Notes: generated from the sequence alone by a model not told the origin. Shown: positions 25,834 through 34,686, counted from the first letter of the stretch. The stretch: DNA of 64,000 nt from Mycobacteriales bacterium (GCA_035690485.1 DASSKL010000066.1:1-64000); one strand, 5' to 3'. Translations and numbers: made by a program.

Positions 25834-27072
25834 TCAGCCGAAGCTCAGCTCCGCGGTGGCGGCAAAGGGCTCGCTGGCCTGCTTGTTGCCGTCGAGATTC
25901 AGCTGCCCGTCGCCGTTGCTGTCGTTGAAGACCACCACGAGGGCGCAGTCGGCGGCGCCGCTGGTGACGCTGAGCGACACCGTGTTGTCGGAGACGGTGA
26001 CCGCCTGGGTGCGGGCGCCGCCGCCGAACGTCGCGGCACCGGTGTCGGTGCTGCCCAGCCCGTCGGCCCGGCCGTCGTTGTTGGCGTCGGTGAAGGTGTC
26101 GGCGTAGGGGTCGCCGGTCTGGGCGCCGTTGTGCACCGAGCCGCACGGCAGCAGCGCGGCCTGCGTCGGGCCGGCCGCTCCCGGTGAGACGTAGACGCTG
26201 ACCGGGATCGACTGGCCCGTGGCCGCGTGGGCGTCTCCCCCCGGCCGCACGATGTAGGTCTGGTCCTGGCCGAAGACCGACGTGGCGAGGTTGAAGTCGC
26301 GGATGTTGGCCTCGAGGTCGCGGGCCAGGAACGCCGCCATCTGGCCCCGCAGCACCGGCGCGCCGGGGTCGTAGACATAGGGGTTGGTCGTGCTGACGCC
26401 GCCCGTGATCCCGGCGGACGCGATCGCGTTGATGTTGGCCTGGTGCACGTCGCTGTCGTCGTCGTCGAAGTAGTCGTTGGTCGTCGCGTAGCCGCGCCGG
26501 CCGTCGCTGCGGCTGAGCTGCGTGTCGATGTAGGTCTGCGCGCTGTTGATGAACGTCGCCATCTGGTCGCGGTAGACGACGTCGCCCGGCCGGAAGTGCG
26601 TCGAGTCGAAGCCCTTGACGACGCCCGCGTTGGCCAGGCTGTTGATGGCCGACTTGATCGTCGTCCACGGGCACGACGCGTCGCTCGGCGCGCAGTTCGG
26701 CATCGAGTCGACGTCGGTGAACCCGTGCGACCGGTCGTCGGTCGGCGCGACACCCATGCCGTCGAGGAAGTTCCAGATGTAGACGGCCATCTGCATGCGC
26801 AGCACCGACTGCTCGGGCGCGTAGTGCGTCGCGTCGACGCCCGTGGTGATCGCGTAGTCCCAGATGCAGTTGATCTGGCGCTGGAACGGGCTGGTGCCGA
26901 TGTCGGTGAAGTCCGCGGCGAGCACCCGGCTGCCCGGGCAGGCGTTGGCCTGGTCGTCGATGATCGAGACCTGCACGCCCGCCGTGTGCGCCAGGGCCGG
27001 GCCGGTCCCGGCGAGCAGCGTCCCCAGGACTGTCGCGGCTACCAGGGACAGGCGGGACAGCGGCGCGCGCAC
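25834..27072 (-). CDS. Secreted protein with three SLH repeats
   Basis: 412-aa exported protein. The GTG at 27072 is preceded by AAGGAG (8-nt spacing) and begins a signal peptide ending GPALAH; this start is preferred to the longer frame. Three S-layer-homology repeats follow (ADFTDIGTSPF, HGFTDVDSMP and YFDDDDSDVH blocks, each ending in a QMA-type helix). The C-terminal beta-rich part has DANNDGRADG and DSNGDGQLNLDG, resembling calcium-binding DxNxDG loops. SLH domains usually attach proteins to cell-wall polymers. Its role is unknown. Confidence 0.85.
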   Translation of the reverse strand: MRAPLSRLSLVAATVLGTLLAGTGPALAHTAGVQVSIIDDQANACPGSRVLAADFTDIGTSPFQRQINCIWDYAITTGVDATHYAPEQSVLRMQMAVYIWNFLDGMGVAPTDDRSHGFTDVDSMPNCAPSDASCPWTTIKSAINSLANAGVVKGFDSTHFRPGDVVYRDQMATFINSAQTYIDTQLSRSDGRRGYATTNDYFDDDDSDVHQANINAIASAGITGGVSTTNPYVYDPGAPVLRGQMAAFLARDLEANIRDFNLATSVFGQDQTYIVRPGGDAHAATGQSIPVSVYVSPGAAGPTQAALLPCGSVHNGAQTGDPYADTFTDANNDGRADGLGSTDTGAATFGGGARTQAVTVSDNTVSLSVTSGAADCALVVVFNDSNGDGQLNLDGNKQASEPFAATAELSFG

Positions 27073-27173
27073 GGTCGGCTCCTTCGGCCTACGACGGATC
27101 GGACCCGAGCCTACGAAGCCCCGGCGGGGATGTCCGCTACCCACGCGGATGGGCCACGTGCTAGGAACCTGAC

Positions 27174-28202
27174 ATGCGCATCAGCATGCCGCTGGCCTAC
27201 GCCGGCAACTTCACCCAAGCGGTCGACCAGGTCGTCGAGCTCGAGAAGGCGGGGCTCGACGTGGTGTGGGTCGCCGAGGCCTACGGCTTCGACGCCGCGA
27301 CGCTGGCCGGTTACGTCGCCGCGCGCACCGAGCGGGTGCAGATCGGCTTCGGCATCCTGCCGATCTACTCCCGCACCCCCGCGCTGCTCGCCCAGACGGC
27401 GGCCGGGCTCGACTACGTCTCCGGCGGGCGCGCGATCCTGGGCCTCGGCGCGTCGGGCCCGCAGGTCATCGAGGGCTGGCACGGGCTGCCCTACGACCGC
27501 CCGCTGGCCCGCACCCGGGAGATCGTCGACATCTGCCGGCAGGTCTGGCGCCGCGAGCGCCTCACCAACGACGGCATCTACCGCATCCCGCTGCCGGAGG
27601 GGCAGGGCACCGGCCTCGGGAAGCCGCTGAAGATGATCACCCATCCGGTGCGCGAGCACATCCCGGTCTTCGTGGCCTCGCTCGGCCCGAAGAACGTCGA
27701 GATGACGGCCGAGGTCGCCGACGGCTGGCTGCCGATCCTCTACATCCCCGAGAAGGCGGCCGGCGTCTGGGGCGACTCCCTCGCCAAGGGCGCGGCCAAC
27801 CGCGACAGCAGCCTTGCCCCGCTGGAGATCGTCGCCGGCGGCATGCTCGCCATCGGCGACGACGTCGAGGGCATCCGCGACTTCTCCCGCCCGATGGTCG
27901 CGCTGTACGTCGGTGGCATGGGCGCCAAGGGCCGCAACTTCTACAACGACCTGGCCCGCCGCTACGGGTTCGAGGCCGAGGCCGAGGAGATCCAGGACCT
28001 CTACCTGTCGGGCAAGAAGGACGAGGCCGCCGCGAAGGTGCCCGCGGACTTCCTCGAGAAGACCAACCTCGTCGGCTCCGAGGGCTACGTGAAGGAGCGG
28101 GTCGCGGCCTACAAGGAGGCCGGCGTCACGATGCTCCAGGTCAACCCGGTCGGGCCCGACCCCGTCCGGATGATCGCCCAGCTCAAGGAGTGGGTCTCCT
28201 AG
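27174..28202 (+). CDS. LLM-class (probably F420-dependent) oxidoreductase, Rv3520c-like
   Basis: 342-aa TIM-barrel flavin/F420 oxidoreductase of the luciferase-like superfamily. Recognisable stretches are DVVWVAEAYGFDAAT, GILPIYSRTPALLAQTAAGLD and ILGLGASGPQVIEGWHG. It resembles the actinobacterial group around M. tuberculosis Rv3520c, so F420 use is inferred from family. The substrate is unknown. The stop overlaps the start of the SDR gene (TAGTG), so the two are translated together. A close paralogue lies at 54955-55989. Confidence 0.9.
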   Translation: MRISMPLAYAGNFTQAVDQVVELEKAGLDVVWVAEAYGFDAATLAGYVAARTERVQIGFGILPIYSRTPALLAQTAAGLDYVSGGRAILGLGASGPQVIEGWHGLPYDRPLARTREIVDICRQVWRRERLTNDGIYRIPLPEGQGTGLGKPLKMITHPVREHIPVFVASLGPKNVEMTAEVADGWLPILYIPEKAAGVWGDSLAKGAANRDSSLAPLEIVAGGMLAIGDDVEGIRDFSRPMVALYVGGMGAKGRNFYNDLARRYGFEAEAEEIQDLYLSGKKDEAAAKVPADFLEKTNLVGSEGYVKERVAAYKEAGVTMLQVNPVGPDPVRMIAQLKEWVS

Positions 28203-28978
28203 TGCCCTTGTCGTCGCTGTCCCGCAGCATCGCGGGACGGGTCGCCCTGGTCACCGGCGCGGCCAGCGGCATGGGCCGGGCCACCGCGCGGTTGTTCGCC
28301 GACGAGGGAGCCCGGCTGGCGCTTGTCGACCGCAGCGCGGACCAGCTGGCCGAGGTGGCCGACGAGATCCTGGCCGCCGGCGGCGAGGTCCACACGTGGG
28401 CGGTCGACGTCAGCGAGCCGGCCGCGATCGAGACGACGGTCGCCGAAGTGGGCGAGCGGTTCGGCGGGCTCGACATCCTCGTCAACAACGCCGGCGTCTC
28501 GCTGCCGGCGCCCATCGACGGCGAGGGCTACGAGCAGGCCTGGGTGGCGACGTTCGCGGTCAACCTCACCGCGCACGCGCGGTTCATCCGGGCCGCGCTG
28601 CCCCAGCTGGTCCGCAACGCCGACGGGCGCGTCGTCAACATCGCCTCGACGGAGGGCCTGGGCGCGACGGCCTACATCTCGCCCTACACGGCGTCGAAGC
28701 ACGGGGTCATTGGGCTGACGCGAAGCCTGGCCGTCGAGCTCGGTGCGCGCGGCGTCACTGTCAACTGCGTCTGCCCCGGGCCGATCCGCACCGGCATGAC
28801 CGCCGGCATCCCGGACGACGCGAAGGCCAAGTTCGCCCGGCGGCGGGTGCCGCTGCGCAGGTACGGCGACCCCGAGGAAGTCGCCCACGCGACGCTCGGC
28901 CTGGTGTTGCCGGCGGCGTCGTACATCAACGGTGCCGTTCTCGTCGTCGACGGCGGGATGACCGCCCAGAACACCTGA
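28202..28978 (+). CDS. Short-chain dehydrogenase/reductase (SDR)
   Basis: 258-aa classical SDR: cofactor motif TGAASGMG, NNAG motif, catalytic Ser in NIASTEG and the YTASKHG active-site Tyr/Lys. The C-terminal GGMTAQ ending is typical of the FabG-like group. The GTG at 28202 shares one base with the stop of the LLM gene. It lacks the cofactor-loop insertion seen in mycofactocin-dependent SDRs. It probably acts in the same pathway as the LLM oxidoreductase on a secondary alcohol or ketone. Confidence 0.9.
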   Translation: MPLSSLSRSIAGRVALVTGAASGMGRATARLFADEGARLALVDRSADQLAEVADEILAAGGEVHTWAVDVSEPAAIETTVAEVGERFGGLDILVNNAGVSLPAPIDGEGYEQAWVATFAVNLTAHARFIRAALPQLVRNADGRVVNIASTEGLGATAYISPYTASKHGVIGLTRSLAVELGARGVTVNCVCPGPIRTGMTAGIPDDAKAKFARRRVPLRRYGDPEEVAHATLGLVLPAASYINGAVLVVDGGMTAQNT

Positions 28979-28981
28979 GGC

Positions 28982-29695
28982 CTACGCCTGCGGCGAGCCC
29001 CAGAGGTCATCGGCCGCGGGGCGCGGCGCGGCACCCGGGTGGACGTCGCGCAGCCGGTAGTAGCTCAGGGTCAGCGCGAGCGCGGTGAAGGGCGCGAGCA
29101 GCGTGCCCGAGATGATCGTCGACAGGAAGTCGCGCGCCCACGGCGCGAGGGCGAACAGGATCACGCCGATGATGAAGCCCACCACGATGTAGACGACCAT
29201 CGTCAGCACGAGCACACCGAACATCGCCCAACCGTGCCCCCGGACCAGGTCGGTGCTGCGGCGGAAGGCCTCGGTGACCCCGCGGCCCTCCAGCACGATC
29301 ACCGGCACGATCAGCGCGAGGAACGTGATCAGCACGAGCCCCGGCACGATCAGCAGCAGCAGGCCGATCGCGACCGCGATGCCCGCGAGGATCGAGGCGC
29401 CGGCGACGGTCCCGACGCGTGGCCGGGCCGCCTGCACGGTCTCGGCCATCGACAGGTCGACCCGGCCGTCGCGGACGTCCTCGACCGCCTTGACGAGGGT
29501 GGCCTGCAGGACGAAGACGCTGAGCACCGACACGATGAAGGCCAGGAAGGCCCCGAAGGCGCCGAGCAGGCCGATGAGCACCGCCTCCAGCGCGGCGGCC
29601 ACCAGGTAGATCACGAACGCGATCGGCAGCAGGTGAGCCGCGTGGCGCCGGTACATCGCCCACGACTCGGAGATGACGCCTTGCAGTGGGTTCAT
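28982..29695 (-). CDS. Integral membrane protein resembling the glycerophosphodiesterase membrane domain
   Basis: 237-aa polytopic protein with about five or six hydrophobic segments, including LLPIAFVIYLVAAALEAV and ILAGIAVAIGLLLLIVPG. The VPGLVLITFLALIVPVIVLE loop is typical of the GPDPase membrane-domain family. No catalytic motif is visible. The ATG at 29695 was chosen from the start of the amphipathic MNPLQGVISESWAMYRRH segment. It converges with the SDR gene, 3 bp apart. Confidence 0.75.
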   Translation of the reverse strand: MNPLQGVISESWAMYRRHAAHLLPIAFVIYLVAAALEAVLIGLLGAFGAFLAFIVSVLSVFVLQATLVKAVEDVRDGRVDLSMAETVQAARPRVGTVAGASILAGIAVAIGLLLLIVPGLVLITFLALIVPVIVLEGRGVTEAFRRSTDLVRGHGWAMFGVLVLTMVVYIVVGFIIGVILFALAPWARDFLSTIISGTLLAPFTALALTLSYYRLRDVHPGAAPRPAADDLWGSPQA

Positions 29696-29803
29696 GATCG
29701 TCACGGTACACGCCGAACTCAGGTGATCCGGGCCGGCGAAACGCGGGGCAGTCCTGGAGTCTGCGGCCTGCCGGCGCGGGCGCGCGTGCACGTCGTTCGT
29801 GCG

Positions 29804-29838
29804 CGAAGGCCCGCGCACCCGTGGTGCGCGGGCCTTCG
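29804..29838. terminator. 15-bp perfect hairpin, bidirectional terminator
   Basis: Arms CGAAGGCCCGCGCAC and GTGCGCGGGCCTTCG pair perfectly around a 5-nt loop. It lies 16 bp downstream of the DUF6131-like gene, on the side away from its start. No U-run follows. Confidence 0.65.
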
Positions 29839-29854
29839 TCGGTCCCTCGGCGAA

Positions 29855-30010
29855 CTACCAGTAGTGCCGGCGTCCGCCGACCGCCCGACCCATGGCACCC
29901 ATCACCCACAACGCCGCGCCGACGGCGGCGAGAATGAGCCCGATGACCCACAGGGCATAAATTCCTAGGACGAACCCGACAATGAGCAGAATCACGCCCA
30001 GAAGAAGCAC
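29855..30010 (-). CDS. Small hydrophobic protein, DUF6131-like
   Basis: 51-aa protein made of two hydrophobic stretches (LLLGVILLIVGFVLGIYALW and VIGLILAAVGAALWVMGAMG) ending GGRRHYW, which matches the DUF6131 small membrane proteins of actinobacteria. The GTG at 30010 has GGAGG 6 nt upstream. The function is unknown. It is read from its own promoter, divergent from the methyltransferase gene. Confidence 0.75.
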   Translation of the reverse strand: MLLLGVILLIVGFVLGIYALWVIGLILAAVGAALWVMGAMGRAVGGRRHYW

Positions 30011-30121
30011 GACGCACCTCCGACGAATTTGCGGTCGGCGCGGGGGTGTCCGACCACTGGTGCGGCTGTATATGCCCTTATTCGGCAAGGGGAATCGCCG
30101 CTCGGCGAACGAAAGGAAGCC

Positions 30122-31237
30122 GTGACAACGAATTCGGACATTTCTGGCAAAGAAACGTCGAGCCACGACCGAAATCTCGACGTCGACCGCGTCAACGCAT
30201 TGGCGCTGCACGTCTGGCGCTTCAAGCAGGGTGAGGTCGTCGCCCTGATGATTCATCTGGGCGACCGGCTCGGTCTCTACCGGGCGATGGACGGTGCCGG
30301 ACCGCTGACTGCCGCCGCCCTCGCCGAGAGCACCGGCCTGCAGCCGCGCTGGCTGCTGGAGTGGCTGCGTTCCCAGGCCGCCGCCGGGCTGCTGGACACC
30401 GACGACGGAGAGACGTTCACTCTCTCGCCGGAGGCAGCCGCGGTGCTCGCCGACGAGGACGGCAGCCTGTGGTTCGCCGCGGGCGCCTTCCAGGGCGGGG
30501 TGGCGCCGCCGGACATCGTCGACCGGTTGGCCGACGCGTTCCGCACCGGCGTCGGTCTGAGCTACGACGACCTCGGCCCTTCGGCGGCGCACCACGTCGA
30601 GCGGATGCTCGGTCCCTGGGCGCGCCAGGCGCTGGTCCCCGTGATCCTCCCGGCGCTCGGCGGCGTGTCGGCCGCGCTCGAGAAGGGAGCACGAGTCGCG
30701 GACGTCGGCTGCGGCTCCGGCGTCGCACTGATCGCCATGGCCACGGCGTTCCCCGCCTCGCGGTTCGAGGGCTACGACCCGTCGCGCCACGCTGTCGAGC
30801 GGGCCCGGGCACAGGTCGCTGCGGCCGGTCTCGACAACGTCGAGGTGCACGCCGCGCCCGCCGAGCAGCTGCCGTCGGAACCGGCGTACGACCTCGTCCT
30901 CACCTTCGACTGCCTGCACGACATGCCGCACCCGCAGGCCGCGATCACCGCGATCCGCCGGGCGCTGAAGGACGACGGCGTCTGGCTCATCAAGGACATC
31001 CGTGCCAAGCAGCGCTGGCAGGACAACCTGCGCAACCCGTTGCTCGCGATGATGTACGGCACATCGGTCGCGACCTGCATGTCGTCGGCGCTGTCGGAGC
31101 CGGGCGGTGCGGGGCTCGGCACGTTGGGCTTCCCGACCGAGCTGGCCGAGCGCATGGTCCGCGACGCCGGGTTCACGCGGTTCGTCGTGCACGACTTCGA
31201 CGACCCGGCCAACCTCTACTACGAGGTGCGTCCGTAG
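30122..31237 (+). CDS. SAM-dependent methyltransferase with winged-helix N-terminal domain
   Basis: 371-aa protein. About residues 15-110 form a helical/winged-helix dimerisation domain (LGLYRAMDGAGPLTAAALAE, ending in FTLSPEAA). The class I methyltransferase fold follows: SAM motif VADVGCGSG near residue 195, acidic loop FEGYDPS, and LTFDCLHDMPHP. This layout is shared with O-methyltransferases and many uncharacterised actinobacterial proteins. The GTG at 30122 has AAAGGAAG in front. The substrate is unknown. Confidence 0.85.
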   Translation: MTTNSDISGKETSSHDRNLDVDRVNALALHVWRFKQGEVVALMIHLGDRLGLYRAMDGAGPLTAAALAESTGLQPRWLLEWLRSQAAAGLLDTDDGETFTLSPEAAAVLADEDGSLWFAAGAFQGGVAPPDIVDRLADAFRTGVGLSYDDLGPSAAHHVERMLGPWARQALVPVILPALGGVSAALEKGARVADVGCGSGVALIAMATAFPASRFEGYDPSRHAVERARAQVAAAGLDNVEVHAAPAEQLPSEPAYDLVLTFDCLHDMPHPQAAITAIRRALKDDGVWLIKDIRAKQRWQDNLRNPLLAMMYGTSVATCMSSALSEPGGAGLGTLGFPTELAERMVRDAGFTRFVVHDFDDPANLYYEVRP

Positions 31238-31316
31238 GCCTCTTCGCGGGTACCCACTCCGGCCGTCGGCCCACCAGGATCGCCCTGCGATACTGGTTGC
31301 GGTACGGAGGTGGAGG

Positions 31317-33296
31317 ATGCAGGGATCGGACGATTCCCGGTCCCGGATAGCCGGTGACCTGACCGCGCCCGCGCCGGTGCGACCGGACGGAGGGCCGACC
31401 GCACTGCACCACCTGGGCGACTTCACCGCGACCCCGCGGATGCTCGTCATCACCGCGCTCGCGCTGCCGATCGGTGCGGTCAGTGCCGTGGTGGCCTGGG
31501 CGCTGCTGCGGCTCATCGGCCTCATCACCAACCTGATCTTCTACAACCGCGTCGACACCAAGCTGGTGGCGCCGGGCGCGGGCCACCACTACTGGGCCGT
31601 CGTGCTGCTGGCGCCGGTCTTCGGCGGTCTCGTGGTCGGGCTGATGGCGCGCTACGGCTCGGAGAAGATTCGTGGCCACGGCATGCCGGAGGCGATCGAG
31701 TCGATCCTCACCGGCGGCAGCAAGGTGCAGCCGCGGGTCGCGCTGCTCAAGCCCGTCTCGTCGGCGATCGCGATCGGCACCGGTGGGCCGTTCGGTGCCG
31801 AGGGTCCGATCATCATGACCGGTGGGGCCTTCGGGTCGCTGTTCGCCCAGTTCCTGCGGCTGACCGCGGACGAGCGCAAGACGCTGCTCGTCGCCGGCTC
31901 CGCCGCCGGCATGGCCGCCACCTTCAACGCGCCCCTGGCCTCCGTGCTGCTCGCCGTCGAGCTGCTGCTCTTCGAGTGGCGCCCGCGTAGCTATGTGCCA
32001 GTGGCCGCCGCGGTGTCGGTGGCCACGATCATTCGCGGGCCCATCCTCGGCACCGGCCCGATCTTCAAGGTGCCACTGACCTCCCTTCACCTCACCGGCT
32101 CGGTTTACGGGCTGTGCGTCGTGTCGGGCATCGCCGCCGGCATCCTCGCGCTGATCGCGACCGTGCTCGTCTACGCCGCCGAGGACGGGTTCCGCAAGCT
32201 GCCGATCCACTGGATGTGGTGGCCCGCGATCGGAGGCCTGATCATCGGCGTCGGCGGCCTGATCGTGCCCCAGGCCCTCGGCGTCGGCTACAACGTCATC
32301 GGCCAGGAGCTCAGCGGGCGCATCTCGCTCGGCCTGGTCGGCGGCATCCTCGTCGTCAAGACGCTGATCTGGTCGTTGTCCCTGGGGTCCGGCACCTCCG
32401 GCGGCGTGCTGGCGCCGATGTTCATGATCGGTGGAGCACTGGGCGCGGTCGAGGCCACCGTCTTTCCCGGTGTGGGGCCGGGATTCTGGCCCCTGATCGG
32501 CCTCGCCGGGGTGCTGGGCGGGGTCATGCGTTCGCCGTTCACCGGCGTCATCTTCGCCCTCGAGCTGACCCATCGCATGGACGCGCTGCTGCCGTTGCTG
32601 ATCGGCGCCTCGACGGCGTACGCCGTGTCCGTGCTGGTGCTCAAGCGCTCGGTGCTGACGGAGAAGGTCGCGCGGCGCGGGTTCCACCTGTCCCGCGAGT
32701 ACGACGTCGACCCGCTCGAGATCCTGCTCGTGCGCGAGGTCATGACCTACGACCCGATCACGTTCCGCGACGGGACGCCGCTGCGTCAGGTCATCTCGGT
32801 GTTCCTGCGCGACGGCCGCCCGACGGTCGGTCCGGAGCATCGGCAGCGGCTGTACCCGGTGCTGTCGGCCGACGGCCGGTTCCGCGGCGTCGTAACCCGC
32901 CGGGACATCATGCGCGCGGCGTTCGACGACGTCGACACCGCCGGCGCGATCGACCGGCTCATCATCCAGCCCGTGGTCGTGCATCCCGACGACACCATGC
33001 GCCAGGCGGCCTACGTCATGGCCGAGCGATCCTTCACCCGGCTGCCCGTCGTCGACCGTGACGACCCCGGGAAGCTGATGGGCATGGTCTCGCTCGACCA
33101 GCTGCTGAAGGGCCGGCTGCGCGACCTGCGCGAGGCCCGCGAGCACGAGCGGGTGCTCAGCCTCCGCGCGCTGATCCCGTCCGGCACCGGCCGCTTCTCG
33201 CTGGTCATCGGCCGCGCCCCGCTGGCCGACGAGGCCAGCGGGAAGGACGAGGCAGAGGCCCCGGACGAGGTGGAGGAGCCGCTGCCGCGGTCATGA
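31317..33296 (+). CDS. ClC-family chloride channel/transporter with C-terminal CBS domains
   Basis: 659-aa membrane protein. The ClC helices include GTGGPFGAEGPI (GxEGP filter motif) and SLGSGTSGGVLAPMF (GSGxSGG variant of the first filter motif), then GVMRSPFTGVIFALELT. Two CBS-type regulatory segments occupy about residues 470-610 (VREVMTYDPITFRDGTPL and IIQPVVVHPDDTMRQA). The ATG at 31317 has GGAGG directly upstream. The 3' end overlaps the convergent DUF2231-like gene by 6 bp. Transported ion and coupling are not determinable. Confidence 0.92.
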   Translation: MQGSDDSRSRIAGDLTAPAPVRPDGGPTALHHLGDFTATPRMLVITALALPIGAVSAVVAWALLRLIGLITNLIFYNRVDTKLVAPGAGHHYWAVVLLAPVFGGLVVGLMARYGSEKIRGHGMPEAIESILTGGSKVQPRVALLKPVSSAIAIGTGGPFGAEGPIIMTGGAFGSLFAQFLRLTADERKTLLVAGSAAGMAATFNAPLASVLLAVELLLFEWRPRSYVPVAAAVSVATIIRGPILGTGPIFKVPLTSLHLTGSVYGLCVVSGIAAGILALIATVLVYAAEDGFRKLPIHWMWWPAIGGLIIGVGGLIVPQALGVGYNVIGQELSGRISLGLVGGILVVKTLIWSLSLGSGTSGGVLAPMFMIGGALGAVEATVFPGVGPGFWPLIGLAGVLGGVMRSPFTGVIFALELTHRMDALLPLLIGASTAYAVSVLVLKRSVLTEKVARRGFHLSREYDVDPLEILLVREVMTYDPITFRDGTPLRQVISVFLRDGRPTVGPEHRQRLYPVLSADGRFRGVVTRRDIMRAAFDDVDTAGAIDRLIIQPVVVHPDDTMRQAAYVMAERSFTRLPVVDRDDPGKLMGMVSLDQLLKGRLRDLREAREHERVLSLRALIPSGTGRFSLVIGRAPLADEASGKDEAEAPDEVEEPLPRS

Positions 33297-33914
33297 GGCC
33301 GGATGGATGCCCTCGGCCGGGGGCTCGTCCGGTGCCGGCGCGACGTCCTTGTGCCCGGGGAGCACGTCGTGCTCGTTGCGGTGCCAGACGGGGGAGTCGG
33401 TCGCCGTCTCGACGTTGAAGCCGTAGTCGAAGACCAGCGTGCCGCCCATCGTCGCGCCGGTCGTGACGAGCAGGGCGGTCACCGTCGACAGCACCGCGAC
33501 CCACCAGGCCGCGGCATTCAGGTCGGAGCCGGCCGAGTAGCGCAGCCCGATGTCGGCCAGGGCCAGCAGCGTGACGGTGATCATCGTGATCGCGTGCGCG
33601 TTGATCGTGCGCCGCGCCTGGGTGCCGGGCTCGCTCGAGCGGTGCCAGTCGGCCCAGCCGGTCAGCGCGGCCAGCACGGAGACGATCGCGCCGGCGATGA
33701 ACGCCCACCCACCCGCGTGGTAGAGCTCCCGGGCCAGGGTGGGTGCCTCGTGCCGGGCGGCGAGGCTCGACAGGTCGAAGCCCGCCGCGAGCAGGTACGC
33801 CGTGATCGGCACGTCGGTCAACGGTGGGTGGAACGGCTTGCCGGCCCACCCACGCAGGCCGTGGAACTCACGGCCGCGGATCGTCAACGAAGGAGCGAAC
33901 GAGAACCGGCGCAT
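33291..33914 (-). CDS. DUF2231-like membrane protein
   Basis: 207-aa protein with the DUF2231 signature GKPFHPPLTDVPI near residue 25 and four predicted hydrophobic helices (ITAYLLAAGFDLSSL, WAFIAGAIVSVLAALTGWADW, MITVTLLALADIGLRY, WWVAVLSTVTALLVT). The family is sometimes linked to heme or redox sensing, but the function is unknown. The ATG at 33914 has GGAGG 6 nt upstream. It is divergent from the regulator at 34000; the palindrome at 33931-33960 sits over its likely promoter. Confidence 0.82.
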   Translation of the reverse strand: MRRFSFAPSLTIRGREFHGLRGWAGKPFHPPLTDVPITAYLLAAGFDLSSLAARHEAPTLARELYHAGGWAFIAGAIVSVLAALTGWADWHRSSEPGTQARRTINAHAITMITVTLLALADIGLRYSAGSDLNAAAWWVAVLSTVTALLVTTGATMGGTLVFDYGFNVETATDSPVWHRNEHDVLPGHKDVAPAPDEPPAEGIHPAS

Positions 33915-33930
33915 GGCGGCCTCCAGGCTG

Positions 33931-33960
33931 CCGTAGCAATAATTAGTGCTAGTGATACGG
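33931..33960. promoter_or_regulatory. Nested inverted repeat between the DUF2231-like gene and its divergent regulator
   Basis: Outer arms CCGTA (33931-33935) and TACGG (33956-33960) enclose inner arms AGCA (33935-33938) and TGCT (33947-33950) around an AT-rich centre. It lies upstream of the -10 box TAGACT (33987-33992) of the regulator gene and overlaps the expected promoter of the minus-strand gene. It is a candidate operator for the regulator. Confidence 0.45.
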
Positions 33961-33999
33961 CCCTTCCGGTACGACGTCAAGCCCACTAGACTTGCTGGC

Positions 34000-34680
34000 G
34001 TGTCGTGGTCGGTCGTCGGTGTGCTGGCCGAGCCGACCCGACGGGCGGTCTACGACGCGGTGCGCCAGGCCGCCGAGCCGGTCACCCGCGACGAGATCGC
34101 CGCCGCCCTCGACATGGGGCGCCCGCTGGCGGCGTTCCATCTCGACAAGCTCGCGGAAGCCGGGCTGCTCGCGGTCTCCTACGCGCGGCCGCCGGGCCGT
34201 GGCGGGCGGGGCGCCGGGCGTCCGGCCAAGCGCTATGCGGTCGTCGACGGCGAGGTCTCGATCTCGGTGCCCGCCCGACGTTACGCGCTGGCCGGCCAGA
34301 TCCTCGCCGAGGCAGTGGCCACCGCCCCGGCCCGCGGCGACCCCCGCGCGCACACGCTGGCCGTCGCGCGGGCGCGGGGCGAGCAGCTGGGCAGGGAGTC
34401 GGGGCCGAGCACCGGCCGGTCGCGCCGGCGGGCGCTCGATGCCATGGAGGAGCGGCTCGCGGCACTCGGCTACGAGCCGGCTCGCGACAACGAGCACCTC
34501 GTGCTGCGCAACTGCCCCTTCCACGCGCTCGTCGAGGTTGCTCCCGAGCTGGTCTGCGAGCTCAACCACGCGTTCCTCGAGGGCATGCTCACCGGCGCCG
34601 GGGTCGGCGACCGGCTGGCCGGTGCGCTGGAGCCCGCGGAGCAGCGCTGCTGCGTCTGCATCCATCCGCGCAGCGACTGA
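34000..34680 (+). CDS. HTH transcriptional regulator with C-terminal cysteine cluster
   Basis: 226-aa protein. The N-terminal winged-helix domain (VGVLAEPTRRAVYDAVRQ, then TRDEIAAALDM and FHLDKLAEAGLL) resembles the ArsR-type/COG2345 group that includes SufR-like regulators. The C-terminus has NCPFH, a single Cys in PELVCELNH, and RCCVCIHP, a plausible ligand set for an iron-sulfur cluster. The GTG at 34000 is 7 nt after a TAGACT -10 box, so the transcript is probably leaderless. It likely controls itself and/or the divergent DUF2231-like gene. Confidence 0.82.
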   Translation: MSWSVVGVLAEPTRRAVYDAVRQAAEPVTRDEIAAALDMGRPLAAFHLDKLAEAGLLAVSYARPPGRGGRGAGRPAKRYAVVDGEVSISVPARRYALAGQILAEAVATAPARGDPRAHTLAVARARGEQLGRESGPSTGRSRRRALDAMEERLAALGYEPARDNEHLVLRNCPFHALVEVAPELVCELNHAFLEGMLTGAGVGDRLAGALEPAEQRCCVCIHPRSD

Positions 34681-34686
34681 CCAGGC

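Noticed and set aside
28202-28978. SDR as a mycofactocin-dependent dehydrogenase
   Set aside because: The cofactor-binding loop has the ordinary length; the insertion typical of mycofactocin-coupled SDRs is absent. The same holds for the SDR at 52846-53712.
31173-33146. 657-codon open frame opposite the ClC gene
   Set aside because: A shadow frame of a GC-rich gene: Asp/Arg/Glu/His-rich, no domain, no start signal. Long antisense frames opposite the LivHMFG, OYE, SBP and other genes were dropped for the same reason.
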